Source: Gordionus sp. m RMFG-2023
Taxonomy: Eukaryota > Nematomorpha > Gordioida > Chordodea > Parachordodidae
Assembly: GCF_954871325.1 (NCBI RefSeq)
Contig: NC_088776.1
Coordinates: 57,374,954 to 57,438,953 of the forward strand
DNA length: 64,000 bases
Direction of reading: 5' to 3'
Shown: positions 11,470 to 23,209 of the stretch, piece by piece
Layout of the letters: every line of letters starts with the position of its first letter
Position numbering within the stretch: the first letter of the stretch is position 1
Notes under the pieces: generated by a model
The model's input: only the letters and a program-made list of their open reading frames with translations
Databases searched by the model: none
Told to the model about the DNA's origin: nothing
Position numbers and translations under genes: made by a program

Positions 11470-11945
11470 GAAGGAAATCGCTCTTTTAAAATCTGGACTT
11501 CGCACTCCATCATGGTATTCCTCGCAAAATTTCTTTAACCGAATCTGGTTATTATAACTCTGCGTTTTTTTTTGATGTCCAACTATCTACACGCCATCGT
11601 TCAAGTTTAGTTTCATCGGTAGCCACCTCGCATTCCATTTTTTTTAATCAATACTAAGATTGATGGGTGTTCCCAATCAGATTAGAAAAACCATTATTCC
11701 AACCTTCGCATTGATTATTTGTGCGTTCTTCGTCGGATAGAGTATTCTGATTTATTTCTGGAGAAAATCGAGGCTCAATTCGACGTGTTTGGAAATGAGA
11801 ATTGCTTCTTGTGACAAATTCTATAAATATGAAGAAAAAAAATCCGGGGGTTTATTTTCCGGGAATTTTTTTCCTGGGGGTTTATTTTTCGGGGTTTTTT
11901 TTGTCTTGGGGGTTTTTTTCGGGGGTTTTTATTTCCTATTACAAT
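11470..11945 (-). mobile_element. MULE remnant with G-rich terminal tail
   Basis: Read on the minus strand, 11480-11800 encodes a recognisable C-terminal MULE transposase segment: ERTNNQCEGWNNGF, then GNTHPSILVLIKKMECE and a KLERWR tail. The frame is interrupted and the catalytic core is absent. Beyond it (11838-11940) lies a run of CCGGGGGTTTATTTT-like units, a diverged version of the terminal array in the foldback MULE at 45520-50255, so the two are related families. A 77-codon minus frame at 11775-12008 is translation of this array, not a gene. Confidence 0.75.
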
Positions 11946-11999
11946 TAAGAATATACTAAAAAATTTATTAATAATATTAAAAAAATATTTGGTATTAAG

Positions 12000-12690
12000 G
12001 TAAGTCAATATGATTTAGTAATTCGAATATAAACGATATTAGCAATAGATTTCAAACAAAATCTATTGACGCAATTAATAACCCTCAATGATTAGACTGT
12101 TGTCCAAGATCTTGAGTTTAAAAAATATCAAGACCATATCGAATAACCCATTAGTTTCGAAAAACAATGAAAACAAAAGAGGTTGCTTAGGTTAGATTAG
12201 TTTTTGAATTTTAGGTCTCCTCAGAATGGAATTGAAAGAAAAAGACGCAGAAGGGTTTACTCAAGTGGAATCCCAGGCGAGAGATAACTAGGTTACACGA
12301 GATTCGTACCTTCTCATCGGGTTTTGTTAGGTTAATCGGAAAGGAGTGTTAGGGAAGAAGTATTCGTGTCTTTCATCTACTATTGGGCATAATGCCAGAA
12401 TAATCTGTATTTAACGCTACAGGTAGGATGGTGATAGCCAAGACTCTTGATATGTGATATATTATAGAAAGCGATTATTGTTTATGTTATGATTTCTGAG
12501 AGTAATCTGCGCCCTATATAAATCATAAGCTCTTAGTTGGTTAGGTATAATAGTTCTAAGTTAAATATAGTTAAAATCAAAATATATTAAAATCAGGGAG
12601 CCCCCTGAGGTCGCTTTAATTTACTTATGGAAATTTAATCTTAAACAAAATTCGATTTATTTATTAATTATTATGTATTGATAATGGAGT
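12000..12690. other. GC-richer unique stretch, no gene identified
   Basis: Between 12180 and 12560 base composition rises well above the surroundings. Only short open frames occur, for example 21 codons from the ATG at about 12229. There is no clear signal peptide, splice-bounded exon or RNA fold that I can name. It lies upstream of the lectin exon at 13150, so a 5' exon or promoter is possible. Confidence 0.3.
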
Positions 12691-12701
12691 GATCTCTTTA
12701 T

Positions 12702-12703
12702 TC

Positions 12704-12754
<51 letters not shown>

Positions 12755-12756
12755 TC

Positions 12757-12803
<47 letters not shown>

Positions 12804-13016
12804 TCCTTCCTTCCTTCCTTCCTTCCTTCCTTCCTTCCTTCCTTCCTTCCTTCCTTCCTTCCTTCCTTCCTTCCTTCCTTCCTTCCTTCCTTCCTTCCTT
12901 CCTTCCTTCCTTCCTTCCTTCCTTCCTTCCTTCCTTCCTTCCTTCCTTCCTTCCTTCCTTCCTTCCTTCCTTCCTTCCTTCCTTCCTTCCTTCCTTCCTT
13001 CCTTCCTTCCTTCCTT
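12702..13016. repeat. 315-bp CTTT then CCTT microsatellite
   Basis: About 100 bp of CTTT units with one interruption near 12756 changes at about 12804 to an uninterrupted run of CCTT ending at 13016. The purity points to recent expansion. The open frame over it (Phe-Leu-Ser and Leu-Pro-Ser repeats) is a by-product. Confidence 0.97.
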
Positions 13017-13149
13017 AATTAAATTAGTGTTTAGTATGATTTTGGATTATATATTCATATCTAAAATATAATTTATATCTTGACACTTTTAACATTGTAA
13101 AGTATAGGCCTTGATATCGGTGCTAATTTTTTATTAATTGTATAATAAG

Positions 13150-13322
13150 GATCTGGGCTTCTGTTCGAAAATTGTGTAGATAAATGTCCAAATGAATTCG
13201 AATATCACCCGAAATCCAGAGAATGTTGGCATTACACTCATGTTAAGAGAAATTATTGGGACAATAAACGTCATTGCAACAATCTTGGAAGTATCCTATT
13301 GGATTTGAAGGAAACAAATATG
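13150..13322 (+). CDS. Lectin/EB gene copy 2, N-terminal lectin exon
   Basis: After the acceptor ATAATAAG two bases complete a split codon, then 57 codons run to a GTATTA donor in phase 0. The product carries ENCVDKCPNEFEY, then CWHYTHVKRNYW, then HCNNLGSILLDL: the opening of a C-type-lectin-like domain (CP..F, a tryptophan before the second cysteine, and C..LGS.L..L). It joins in phase to 16233, giving LKETNM followed by DEMYDTLDNVF, where helix 2 of the fold is expected. An upstream signal-peptide exon must exist but was not found. The CCTT microsatellite ends 133 bases upstream. The domain call is from motif spacing. Confidence 0.78.
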
Positions 13323-14081
13323 GTATTAATTATTGCGGTTAAAATAACTAGTTACTAATAATTAATTATATTTTTTGGAATATAACTTGCTAAATGCAAC
13401 TAGTTACTCTTTAATATATTTATATATATTGTTATAAATAAAATATATTCAAATATTCAATTTTATTTTTATTTAAAATCTTTATTAAATATCTGATTCT
13501 GTATGCGGGACTAGTAGTGTTGATAAATGAATCAGACAGATACAGAATCACCTGGACTTTGCTAGAGGGGAAACACTATTATGTGAGTTTTTGTATGAAT
13601 TTTATTGGTAAGCTAGATTATATTTTTATAAAAATAATTTTGGGTTTTCATTAAAAAATTTGAATTATAGTCGTTATTTAAAATATTTATTAACTTTTAC
13701 TTATTTTTCAAATTGTTGTTAATAGTGTGATATATTGAATATATTTTAAGGAGAAAGGGCGGTGGTTTGTAGGGTAGAATTTTTATTAGCTTAAAATAAT
13801 ATTTACGAGAGCAGACAAATTTCCAAAGGGGGGATTTCCCCCTGTCTCTCCTTGGCTAATCCTATTTACAGAATTTAATATGAATTTTGACTCTGACTCA
13901 TCAATTAATTAGGATGACACTCAAATAATTCCGAATGACGAAATAGAAATTATACCATCCCTTTCTAAAAGTATTACTAAAACAACAGACCAAGATGTAC
14001 CTTAGCCAAGTTTCAAAAAGTATTTTGGATTTCGCATAGAGAAGATTGGTAGTATACAGGCAATATTAAGTGATTCCTATG

Positions 14082-14285
14082 TAGTATAGCTAAACGGCTA
14101 AATTTAATTCAATTTTTAAAAAGGGCCCGATTACGATTTTAGATAACGGTCCGAAGATTTTTCTCATAGAAGGCAAAAAGTTAGGACCTCTATTTGGCAA
14201 ATCGCGAGTCTTAACTAATATTATTTTGGTTTAAATATTAATCGGGCTCAAAAGTCGACCCAAATAGTGCCCTTTAATAACACTA
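14082..14285. mobile_element. Old hAT-type MITE (copy 2 counterpart of 601-804)
   Basis: Same element and position as 601-804, beginning TAGTATAGCTAAACGGC and ending TTTAATAACACTA. The flank lacks the MITE found at 812-1091 in copy 1 and so shows its empty site. Confidence 0.65.
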
Positions 14286-14524
14286 CTCCTATTCCTTCCA
14301 AAAAAGGTACAATTTAAGCATCTAAGTATCCCAGCCAAGCTATTTGTAACATTATTTTCACGTAATATGTTTTTAAATAATTGTAAAAAATTTTATTTAG
14401 ATTGTACGTGTAGATTTTTGGTTAGCTAAATATTATACAGAATTATCAATTAAATTGAACTAATTTAATAAATAAAATTACTTTGACTACCTTCCCAGGG
14501 AACACGATCTTGTCATACATTACA

Positions 14525-14694
14525 CTGAGAAGCTTCATATCCGTCCACGCCCGCCCATTACTTTAAAAAATAATTTTTAATCCTCCCGCCACCCGCCCAA
14601 AGTTGAAAATATTTTAAAAAACCCGACCATGCCTATTCAAAATATGAGCAGGCGTGGGCGAGCGGTCGAAAAACTGACTCAATGCAGACCTCTA
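14525..14694. mobile_element. CG-rich MITE (counterpart of 1310-1476)
   Basis: Same CCGTCCACGCCCG ... CCCGCCACCCGCCC block ending CAATGCAGACCTCTAG. Shared by both unit copies, so older than the duplication. Confidence 0.5.
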
Positions 14695-16232
14695 GTTCAG
14701 GGGGATATTAGGGAGCCATAAAAAAAAATAAATTTTTGCTTCAGGGAGTATTCAAATTATTCAAGGGGTTCGACCTCCTGAGCCCTGCGACTTTTTACGA
14801 AATTGCATTTTTTTTTTGGTACTAGGTACTATTTGTTGTTTTATTGTGAACTTTTAATGGTAACATATAATAAAATATGGTGTATTTCCAATTGTTGTAA
14901 TTTTGTGAGGTTGGTGCAAAGGGAAAGTATAATAGCATTTTAACCCGCCCGACGAAGATCGTTCATATTTTGGGCAAAAATATTTTCAATTTGGGCGGAT
15001 GGTGGGCAGATTAAAAAATATTTTTAAAGATGAAAAGGCCTAGGAGGTATATTTTTATTATTTTTCAGGCGAAATAATCAGAACAGATTTCAATTTATTA
15101 AAAAAAAAAAATACTTTTATTTAATAATATTGCGTATTATGTGTTTAATCAAAAATATATTTAAAATAAATAAATAAAGAGTCAAACCAAGACATCAAAA
15201 TAATTTTTAAAGATTAAGCGGACGGGTAGGTTAAACAAAATTTATAGATAAATGGGCAGACGGGCGTTTAAATTTTTTTAATAAAAAATTATAAATGGTG
15301 CTGGAGGGGAGTGAGTTTGGCTAAACCTGCCCATGCAGACATCTATAATATCCGGGGACAATAATATGGGGAATTAGATTTAATTTTAGCACCCCCAATA
15401 CACTAGAGAAGAGGAAATAAGTCTATAATTAACCTAAATTAAATTTAAATGACTTTTATTATTTCGCACAGAATAAAAGCTTAAACTCTCAGAATTTTTT
15501 TTTTACTTATAATTGCTCAGAATTTAAAAAAGTTCTTAAAGATAAGGGTTTATTTGAATTTCACGAATATTTTTCCCTAAAATCAGAGACGATTTTGCAA
15601 ATTAAAATTTTGATTTGCTAAAAATATTATTTTTTATTTGAATTTCTTAGAAGAAATGCTAAATCGTTCAGAAATTTTTGTTCATTAAAGTATTTTATCA
15701 CGAAATTAAAATAAATCAGATGAATTGCAGTTATCTATGCTCTTGTTGAATTTAATCCATGTTCTAGGGTCTAGGTCATGGGGTACTGGATTTTAACATA
15801 CTCTAATTTGTTTTTTTAAATTAACCTTCATCTAAGACCTATGAAATATATTTTTGGAAAAAGTTTTAATCATTTCCCACCCCTCACCTTACCACGACCT
15901 AGAGTGATAATTAATTTTAACACTCAAATTATTAGAAAATAAGCTTATAAGGATAAATGTACTTGAAAATAAATTAATTAAAATAGTGAAAATTTCTGAT
16001 CGATTCAAAGCGTACAGTTTTGTTTTTCACTGAATAAAAGATTTACAATATTTATTTATTAATTCGATACAAGAGCCAATTTATCTTCTATAAGGTTGAG
16101 TGTAGGTTAAATGGGATAGCCAAATATTTAGGGAATTTAACACTTAAAAAAATAAAAGTATTTATTCCGAATAAACGATGTAGTAAATTAGCTAAATTAT
16201 TTTTATAATATAAATTTTTAAAAAAATATTAG

Positions 16233-16479
16233 GATGAGATGTACGATACACTTGATAATGTGTTTACAGGAATTTCGAATGGCTTACTTGACTTTTATGA
16301 TCAAGAAGGTAAAGTGGTGATAGATTGTAACTTCATTTATTGTACGATACCGCAGATGTATAGACCTAATTATTGGATTACTGGAGGATTGGGTCAGTGC
16401 ACTGGAATCGGGGATAAAATATTTTACACTACCATGTGTATTAATAGAAAAAATACCTTTTGTATGATTGATCATTGCG
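16233..16479 (+). CDS. Lectin/EB gene copy 2, C-terminal lectin exon
   Basis: Same splice sites and length as 4479-4725 (acceptor AATATTAG, donor GGTAAT, 82 codons plus one base). It completes the lectin fold started at 13150-13322 across a 2.9-kb intron. Closing cysteines read C-x12-C-x7-C. Codons 17-56 differ from copy 1 at about 15 amino-acid positions and only about five silent ones, whereas codons 57-82 and roughly the first 90 intron bases are identical. The variable part covers the long-loop, ligand-facing region of C-type lectins. No classical sugar motif is seen. Confidence 0.78.
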
Positions 16480-17149
16480 GTAATATATTTTATCATTTCC
16501 AATTCTTAATTTAACCCACCTTCCAAGGGCTCTTATTAAGATTTATAATAATATTTCTCCTCCTAAGAATTGGGAAATCGGAAAGGACAGGAAGGAAAAT
16601 TAGATATTCTTAAAAGGTTGAATATTTTTTTTTGATTCCCCATAATTTAAATTTCGAAAATATAAGAAATGTTTTTTTTTTAAAAAAAATTAATTTATAA
16701 ATTGCGAAATAAAATACTATGAGCTGGATTCTAGATCGACTTAATTTTGTTCATATCCATTCTGAGTTCTATTCAGAGTAGTGGCCCAAAAGCATCTCTT
16801 TTTTAATTATAGACTAACAAAAAGTGATGATATCTATTAAATAGGCTTTAAAGGTGTAGTAATTCTAATTTTTAAATCTAAAAATTACTTTTCAGAACAG
16901 CTGTTTAGATTTCAAAAAAAAGGAGAAAAAAAAGGACGAGTCGACGACCTATATGCCTATTCTTAAAGAAATTTAATCTAATGACTTGAAAGTAAATTAG
17001 CTTTCCTCCTTTGAGTCTATTAGGTCTAAGATACAAAGAAAAGCCTTTAAGAATTATTTTTTGTTCTTGGATTTAAGGCTCTTTTAGTTTACAGAGTTTT
17101 CAGTTATAAAAATTTAATGGGGCATAACATTGAATATCGCAAACTTTTA

Positions 17150-17520
17150 AATATGTTACAAGTGTAACCTGCACCCCATGGTCTAATGGGAAATCCCTAA
17201 TTTGGGACGCAACCTGCGTCTCTTCCTTTTCCTCATAAATTAATTCAAACCCTTTTACTAGCGGGGAAAATAAAAAAATTAATAAATACTCAATACTAAA
17301 TAACTTTATTTTTCAACCCGTAGTCATTTCAACTAATGACAATTTCTCACAATCAACATATTTTTTAAAAAAAATTTTATCACGTAAAATTTTTAACATT
17401 ACAAACGAAAAACTCGAATCAATTTTTCTTAAACAAAAATTCCAATTAGAAATTTTTAAACATAATTATACCTGTTTTTTAGGAACATTTTTACTATAAG
17501 CTCTTTTTATAAATAATCCA
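17150..17520. other. Copy-2 intron segment not shared with copy 1
   Basis: Sequence from about 17167 (ACCTGCACCCCATGG) to 17510 does not match copy 1, where a MITE pair (5877-6479) sits instead. I see no open frame or named repeat in it. Confidence 0.4.
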
Positions 17521-17724
17521 CAAATATAATATTTTCGAAATCATTTATTTTTATTTGTTGATTACGTTAAGAATATATAGTGTATTACTGAAATGGGTGT
17601 AGCGAGAGGGAGATTTAGAACATTATAATACTCATCCGAAGACATAATCTGAATCGATATTTTATTCAATTTATTATATATAATCAATTTTCGATTTTCT
17701 ATCAAATAAAAAAAATACATAAAG

Positions 17725-17873
17725 GAAAAGCTTATGGTGAAGAATGCCAATTTAAACAAGAATGTACAAAAAAGGATCCCATATTAGTGTGTATCAAAAA
17801 TAAGTGTTCCTGCCGGATTGGTTGGTATAGGAATAATCATTACCGGATTTGTGTGAAAAGTAAATATAACTAA
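17725..17873 (+). CDS. Lectin/EB gene copy 2, EB-module terminal exon
   Basis: Acceptor CATAAAG; the first two bases complete the codon split after 16479, then the frame runs to TAA at 17871-17873. All EB cysteines are kept: C-x5-C-x8-C-x4-C-x1-C-x11-C, with KNKCSCRIGW at the core. With the two lectin exons the visible part of the protein is about 188 residues: lectin-like domain then EB module, with no membrane segment, so probably secreted. Nearly all differences from the copy-1 exon change the amino acid. The MITE at 17878 inserted four bases after the stop; its target duplication includes the stop codon bases. Confidence 0.78.
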
Positions 17874-17877
17874 TAAT

Positions 17878-18046
17878 CAGAGTTGTTAAAGGATCTAGAT
17901 ACAAGTATCTAGATCCTGTATCTAGATATAAAAATGTGGTATCTGTATCTAGATAGATTTTTGATTAAAATATCGGTATTTAGATATTATTTTAGACGAT
18001 GTATCTGTATCTAGATCCATTTAAAAAGTATCTTTTAACAACTCTG
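17878..18046. mobile_element. MITE inserted at the lectin gene stop codon
   Basis: A 169-bp element with inverted ends CAGAGTTGTTAAA and TTTAACAACTCTG, and many ATCTAGATAC units inside that could fold as hairpins. A perfect 8-bp duplication CTAATAAT flanks it (17870-17877 and 18047-18054). Copy 1 has no insertion here. hAT-type by duplication length and ends; it now forms the start of the 3' untranslated region of the copy-2 gene. Confidence 0.9.
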
Positions 18047-19269
18047 CTAATAATATATGTGCTTTTTTAAAAAAAAAAATTAAATTCCCCTATTTTATTT
18101 TTGCGGCGAATTTTTAAATAAACAAATTACATAAATTCAATAAGCGTGTTAATTACCCTCTTTTTAAAACAAATTAAGTTCGTGGCTCATAAAATTATAC
18201 CAATTTTGGGGAAAATAGTATGTATATACACTTAACATACAAGCTGAAGATAGTCCCAAGTAAAAAATAACATTTTAATAATTCATTTTAAAAAAAATAA
18301 TAATCCAACCTTTGGGTCAATAGGCTTGAAGGGCTAGTGGAGATAGCATATATCTTAAATATGGGTGAAGGCCAGTTGTTTAAGGTTTTGCTAAAGTAAA
18401 ATAGTAAATTATATGACAAGTAATTCAAATAATTTTTTCAAAAATAAAATTATCATTACAACATGAAAAAAAAAATTACTCCGCATCCCCCCTTCCCCCT
18501 AGAAAATTCTTGACAAAGTAATTTATTAATCTAAATTTACTTTTGAAAAGTATCCATGACAACACTTTAATATTTAATAAAATCTATTTTTTTTTGTACG
18601 TGTAAAACAAAATATTTTTCTAACTTAGATAAATGCGAAAAGTCGGTTTTTGTTATTAAGAATAAAATAATGGATATATTCAGGGATTTAAACCGGACGT
18701 TAAGGACCCAGAAATGGAACTTGAGGAAAATTATGGAACGTTTTAAGGTAAGGGAAGGGTAGATTTTTTTTTTATTTGATCATGAAAAAAATATGATAGA
18801 TCAAAGCTTAAAGTTAATCATATATTGATATTTTTTATACAAAACAATAAAATTGTGTAAAATGATTATTCTTGTTTTTTTAATTTTAAATTCAAAATTT
18901 TAATGGTTACAATGTGGTATAGCTTACTGTTTCAACTTACACTGGTTTGCCCTGGCATAACCTTAAAGGATCACTATTAAATTAACTAAAAATATGTGGG
19001 AGGGTTATTTATATCTGTTAGAGGAGACCCTAATCTCCCGGTAAAATATTATTCAATCCTTTTAATCAAAGCAAACTAGTTCTATGAACTATTTCAAACT
19101 TCTCCCAATTTGTCCCGAAAGTTAAACATGCCAGAAGATAAAAGGGAGGTGGATAGATGCCAGTTTTTTAATTAAGATTGGAATGAATACTATCTTAAAA
19201 AACTTTCATGCTACCGAATGTATTTTTGAACAAAGCTATCTTATATATATATATATATAATTAATAATA

Positions 19270-19985
19270 GGGGATTAATAATTAATGAGATTAGGAATAT
19301 AGAATGTAGGGAATTATAAATATAAAGTAAAGAAAGAAAATCGAATTCCTTGCAAGGATTTAGCAACTTTAAAATCTAGCTTTTAGTTAACCTTAAGTCG
19401 CCCAACTAAGGTTTTCATATTAGGATTAAAATAAAATTTTAAAATGATAAATTGTGGGAATCTAGCCCCTAACGGGCCTTCGGCCCTTTTCTCCGGCCTT
19501 CGGCCGGGTTAATCTTACAAATTATAACCATATCTTCTATAATATATAATAAATACATTTTTTAAATGTATCAATAATATGTTATTATAATTTAGTAGAT
19601 TATTCTCAATGACTTTATAATAATACTATCCAGAATAATTTCAATAGTAATATAATATCCTTTCACAAACATCAAAACTAGAAAAATAAAAATATTAATG
19701 GCATTTATTTAATATAAAGTCACTTTTAAGTCTTTTGAACGTTTGATCTAGAAAAAAGATTTAGCTCTGGAAGGGGTCCAAACCCGAAAACCACCCCCGT
19801 AGCTACGCCACTGCCTCTATGAGTAAAAATTTTCAGGCTTGTTGGAAGTTTTTTTTCTGGATGAAATATTGAGTTGCCATTTTACAACACTAGATGACAA
19901 TATGAAGCTAGGAAGTCCAATTCCATTTGATTTTTTTTTAGTTCAAGATTATTTTATTCCCGTCATTCTTGACGGGTCAACTAGT
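19270..19985. other. Copy-2 insertion replacing B exon 1
   Basis: This block is absent from copies 1, 3 and 4. It carries two adjacent GC hairpins with CTTCGG loops (19473-19485 and 19492-19506) and, at about 19797-19816, the inverted terminus CCCGTAGCTACGCCACTG seen in many arthropod transposons. I could not find a matching left terminus. The B signal-peptide exon is missing here. Confidence 0.5.
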
Positions 19986-20324
19986 ATTTTTATCAATTAA
20001 TTGATTTTTATATGACATTTGTTTTAAATTTGTTTTTTTTAAATAATAAACTCAATGAGTAAAAATAAATAATTAAAAAAAATTATGGAAGTTTTATCAA
20101 TTTAAAAGATTTTTTTTTCACTAGATATCAGTAAATAGTATTTACTTAATCATATTTTCTATAAGGGGGGGAGGGATGTCTCAACCCCTCTTCACTCATT
20201 TCAATTTATCTATGCTACTGGTTTTTAAAATTTAAAATACAATATTGTTTTGATTTTATGTTTTTTTTTGCATCCCCATCATAATTTTATAATTTCGATT
20301 AATTTATTAAAGCACGTCATTTAG

Positions 20325-20399
20325 AGATCGAAGAGCTGCTCAAAGACACCTCAAGAGAAGGTATTTATGGGAGATGAATTAAAATGTTTAATGCTTTTT
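20325..20399 (+). pseudogene. Remnant of B gene exon 2, copy 2
   Basis: After GTCATTTAG the sequence matches the end of B exon 2 (ACACCTCAAGAGAAGGTAT) but an internal deletion shifts the frame, and no exon 1 remains upstream. The flanking 3' block to about 20680 is shared with the other B copies. Confidence 0.7.
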
Positions 20400-20679
20400 T
20401 GAAAGAATAACTATTTTTTTTTGACAAAGATACATCCTTATGTTTTATATAATAAAAATAATGTTTTTTTTGTAAAAATTGTTATTGTTATATATATATA
20501 TGTACGAATGATTTTAAATTATCTAACTAATAAAGTATTTTTTTTTTTTAAAATTGTTCATATTTATTTTGACCGACATTCTGTTGGACTAGTTTCTTTA
20601 ATTTTTAAAATCCATGTGGGATCGGAACACCAAATCCTTTCAGCTCTTTTAATTTTTTTTCCACATTGTTAAAAAAAAT

Positions 20680-23205
20680 GTCGTGCTTTTTAATAACAGT
20701 CCAATGGGAAGAATCAGATCAATATGGGATCGGATCTAGAAAGGAATTCTCGAATTTGTTTGGTTGGACTAAAAATAAAATTCTTCCGGATTGGTTATAT
20801 AAGAACTTAATTTTAAATTATTAAATTAAAATAATAAAAAAACATTAAGATGATACTAAATTAGAAAAAAAAAACAGATAAGATGGGGGATAAAAACAAT
20901 GGAAGAGAAAACTCTGAATTCATATTCCGAGGAAACTTTTATAATAAATAATTAGAATTTAATAGGCGATAAATTGCCGTTTGTTTGGTGGTGGCGAAAA
21001 TAAAATAATTTAGATTTAATATTTATTAATTTCGGGATGGTGAAGGGGAGGGGGCAATTGGTTAATTTGATTTTATAGCACAGCTTAATCTTAGATTCGG
21101 GATTTGGCTGAATCCTATAAGACTGTTAAAATCTATTTGTTAGTTATAATGTAGGAACAAGAGTTGTTGAAAGATATTTTTTTTTAATTTAGAATAATAT
21201 TAATCCCACAGTAATATTGATTTTCACCGTTGTCCATTTTTAAAGATCCATTATGTAATTATTTTAGCCCCCCCCCCTGACTACCACTATGGAAGTGATA
21301 GTAATTTTAAGTTAATATTTAATTAATGTTAATATAAGTAAAATGTTTATTAGATTAAAATACAGTCAAACATGCATAATTTGGGCACCAGATAGGATTT
21401 TTGCCCAACTTAGACAGTTTCCCAATTTTTTAAGTTTGTTATAATCTTAATTTAGTAAAAAAAAGAAGTGAGATTATGTTAAAACCATTTTCAAATAATT
21501 TTTATAATTATAGCAATAGAAATCATGAATGGTTGTATATTCTTTTAATGTTCATTTTATATTATTATTAAGGATAATATATTACGGCATTTTTTATTAT
21601 GTCTTATTGAATTATAAATGCTGAATTGCTAGAGAGTTAAAATAAAAATAAGAGAAAAAATATCATATTTATTTTGATTTTTATTAAATTAAAAATATAA
21701 CTATCAAAGAGACTTTATAAATTTATATTAAATAAAATAAAATATAAAATATTAAAGTTAGTATAAAAAATAACATCAGTCCGAATATCTTAACGATAAA
21801 AATATTTAATTTTTATAAAATATTTACAAGACCTAAAACCGAAAATTTGAGACAAAATAAATAAATAGCTATTTGTATTTGGAAGAAATTGTTTATCCTT
21901 TTTTTCCCCTCACACTCATAACTATTACCTCACTCTAATACTACAAATTGGATAGGGCGTAGTTGCACTCATTTTGTTAACTATACATCTGATTTACAAG
22001 ATTTGTTTGTATCCCCGAGAAAAAAAAACGCCAATCGATGCATATAATTCACGTCGCTCACTTTGGACAGGTCTGTGGTAGATAAGGTAAGAATAAGGGA
22101 TTGGTTGTTTTATATGATTAATTAATTTTTTTTAATTTTTATTTTTTATATAAATAAATCAACAAAAAAAAATTCCGATTTTTAATGAGATACCCTCAGA
22201 TTTTACGAAAGGTCTGTATATATATATATAATATATTATAACTAAGAGAAAAGAATATTTTAAACTCCAACCATAAGCTTCGGTTGAGATATGGGGCTCT
22301 AAATGTCAAAAAATCGGGACATTTTGTCGCAAAAGCTCTTCCTTTAATTGTAAATATCTTTGATATAATTGAGCTAGAAGCGTCATCTAAATTTCTTTAT
22401 ATAGCCTACTAATTGTAGACCTTTAAAGTTTATATATATACCAAACAAATTTCAAAATTTTTATATCAATTTATTATTTATGAAAATAAACGTGATTAAT
22501 TTTAGGCAATCATTTTGTTTTACATTACCGAAATTTATTAATATAATTATTTTTTTAACATACATTTTTTTTCAACTTTAATTTAGAGATACAACGTTAA
22601 AATCTTAGACTTCCTTTTTTCTATTATTTTTATTCCCGTTAACTTTATTATATAGAATATTTGGCTTTGAATCATGCTTATCATTTTCTAAAAATTATAT
22701 AGGTTTCAAATTAACAATAAAGCTATTTTAAGTAAGTGGGACCCCATGCAGTTATAAGAGATTTTTTTTTAAACAAAATATGCGATCAGGAATTGCGATT
22801 CCTAGTTCTTAGATATAAACACATTTTATTTCATCATTTTGCGAGAAAATAATAGGACAATATTTTTTTTTTTAAAATACAAAATTATTTCCATTACAAT
22901 ATATAGATTAATTATAATATTACCATACAATAATATCATTTTAATAAATAATATATCACAGAAAAATTTTATAAAGAAAATATGATTTTTTTGTAAAAAT
23001 ATTATTTATTTTTTTTCCTGTTTCATTTTATAAACTTATGTTTCCATAAATTAAACGAGGCTATTATTTTATTTTTATTTTCATTTTGTAATTTATAAAT
23101 TTATTTATTCTTCCAAAAAAATTAAAAAAAACTTTTACATGAATTTTAATTGAAATATATTCATTGTTATAAGTTAAGCAGTTATTTTTAGTATATAAAA
23201 AAAAA
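20680..23205. other. AT-rich spacer
   Basis: No supportable gene. At 20700-20780 a short repeat (GGTTGGACTAAAAATA) recurs near 35590 and 35970. At 21364-21390 CAGTCAAACATGCATAATT resembles a pogo/mariner-type terminus without a partner. A GTAAGA donor-like site at about 22090 follows a 40-codon hydrophobic open stretch with no start or motif. Confidence 0.45.
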
Positions 23206-23209
23206 TGTA

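Larger units (their letters stand above)
13130..20680 (+). repeat. Tandem unit copy 2
   Basis: Second copy of the A-B unit, colinear with 1-8600. It has its own insertions: the MITE at 17878-18046, about 0.9 kb at 18270-19190 and about 0.7 kb at 19270-19985, the latter replacing exon 1 of the B gene. It lacks the hAT element and the MITEs found at 812, 5877 and 6246 in copy 1. The conserved 3' block of B copies (GACATTCTGTTGGACTAG) is at 20570-20600. Confidence 0.85.

Noticed and set aside
12689-13018. 109-codon open frame of Phe-Leu-Ser and Leu-Pro-Ser repeats
   Set aside because: Direct translation of the CTTT/CCTT microsatellite.
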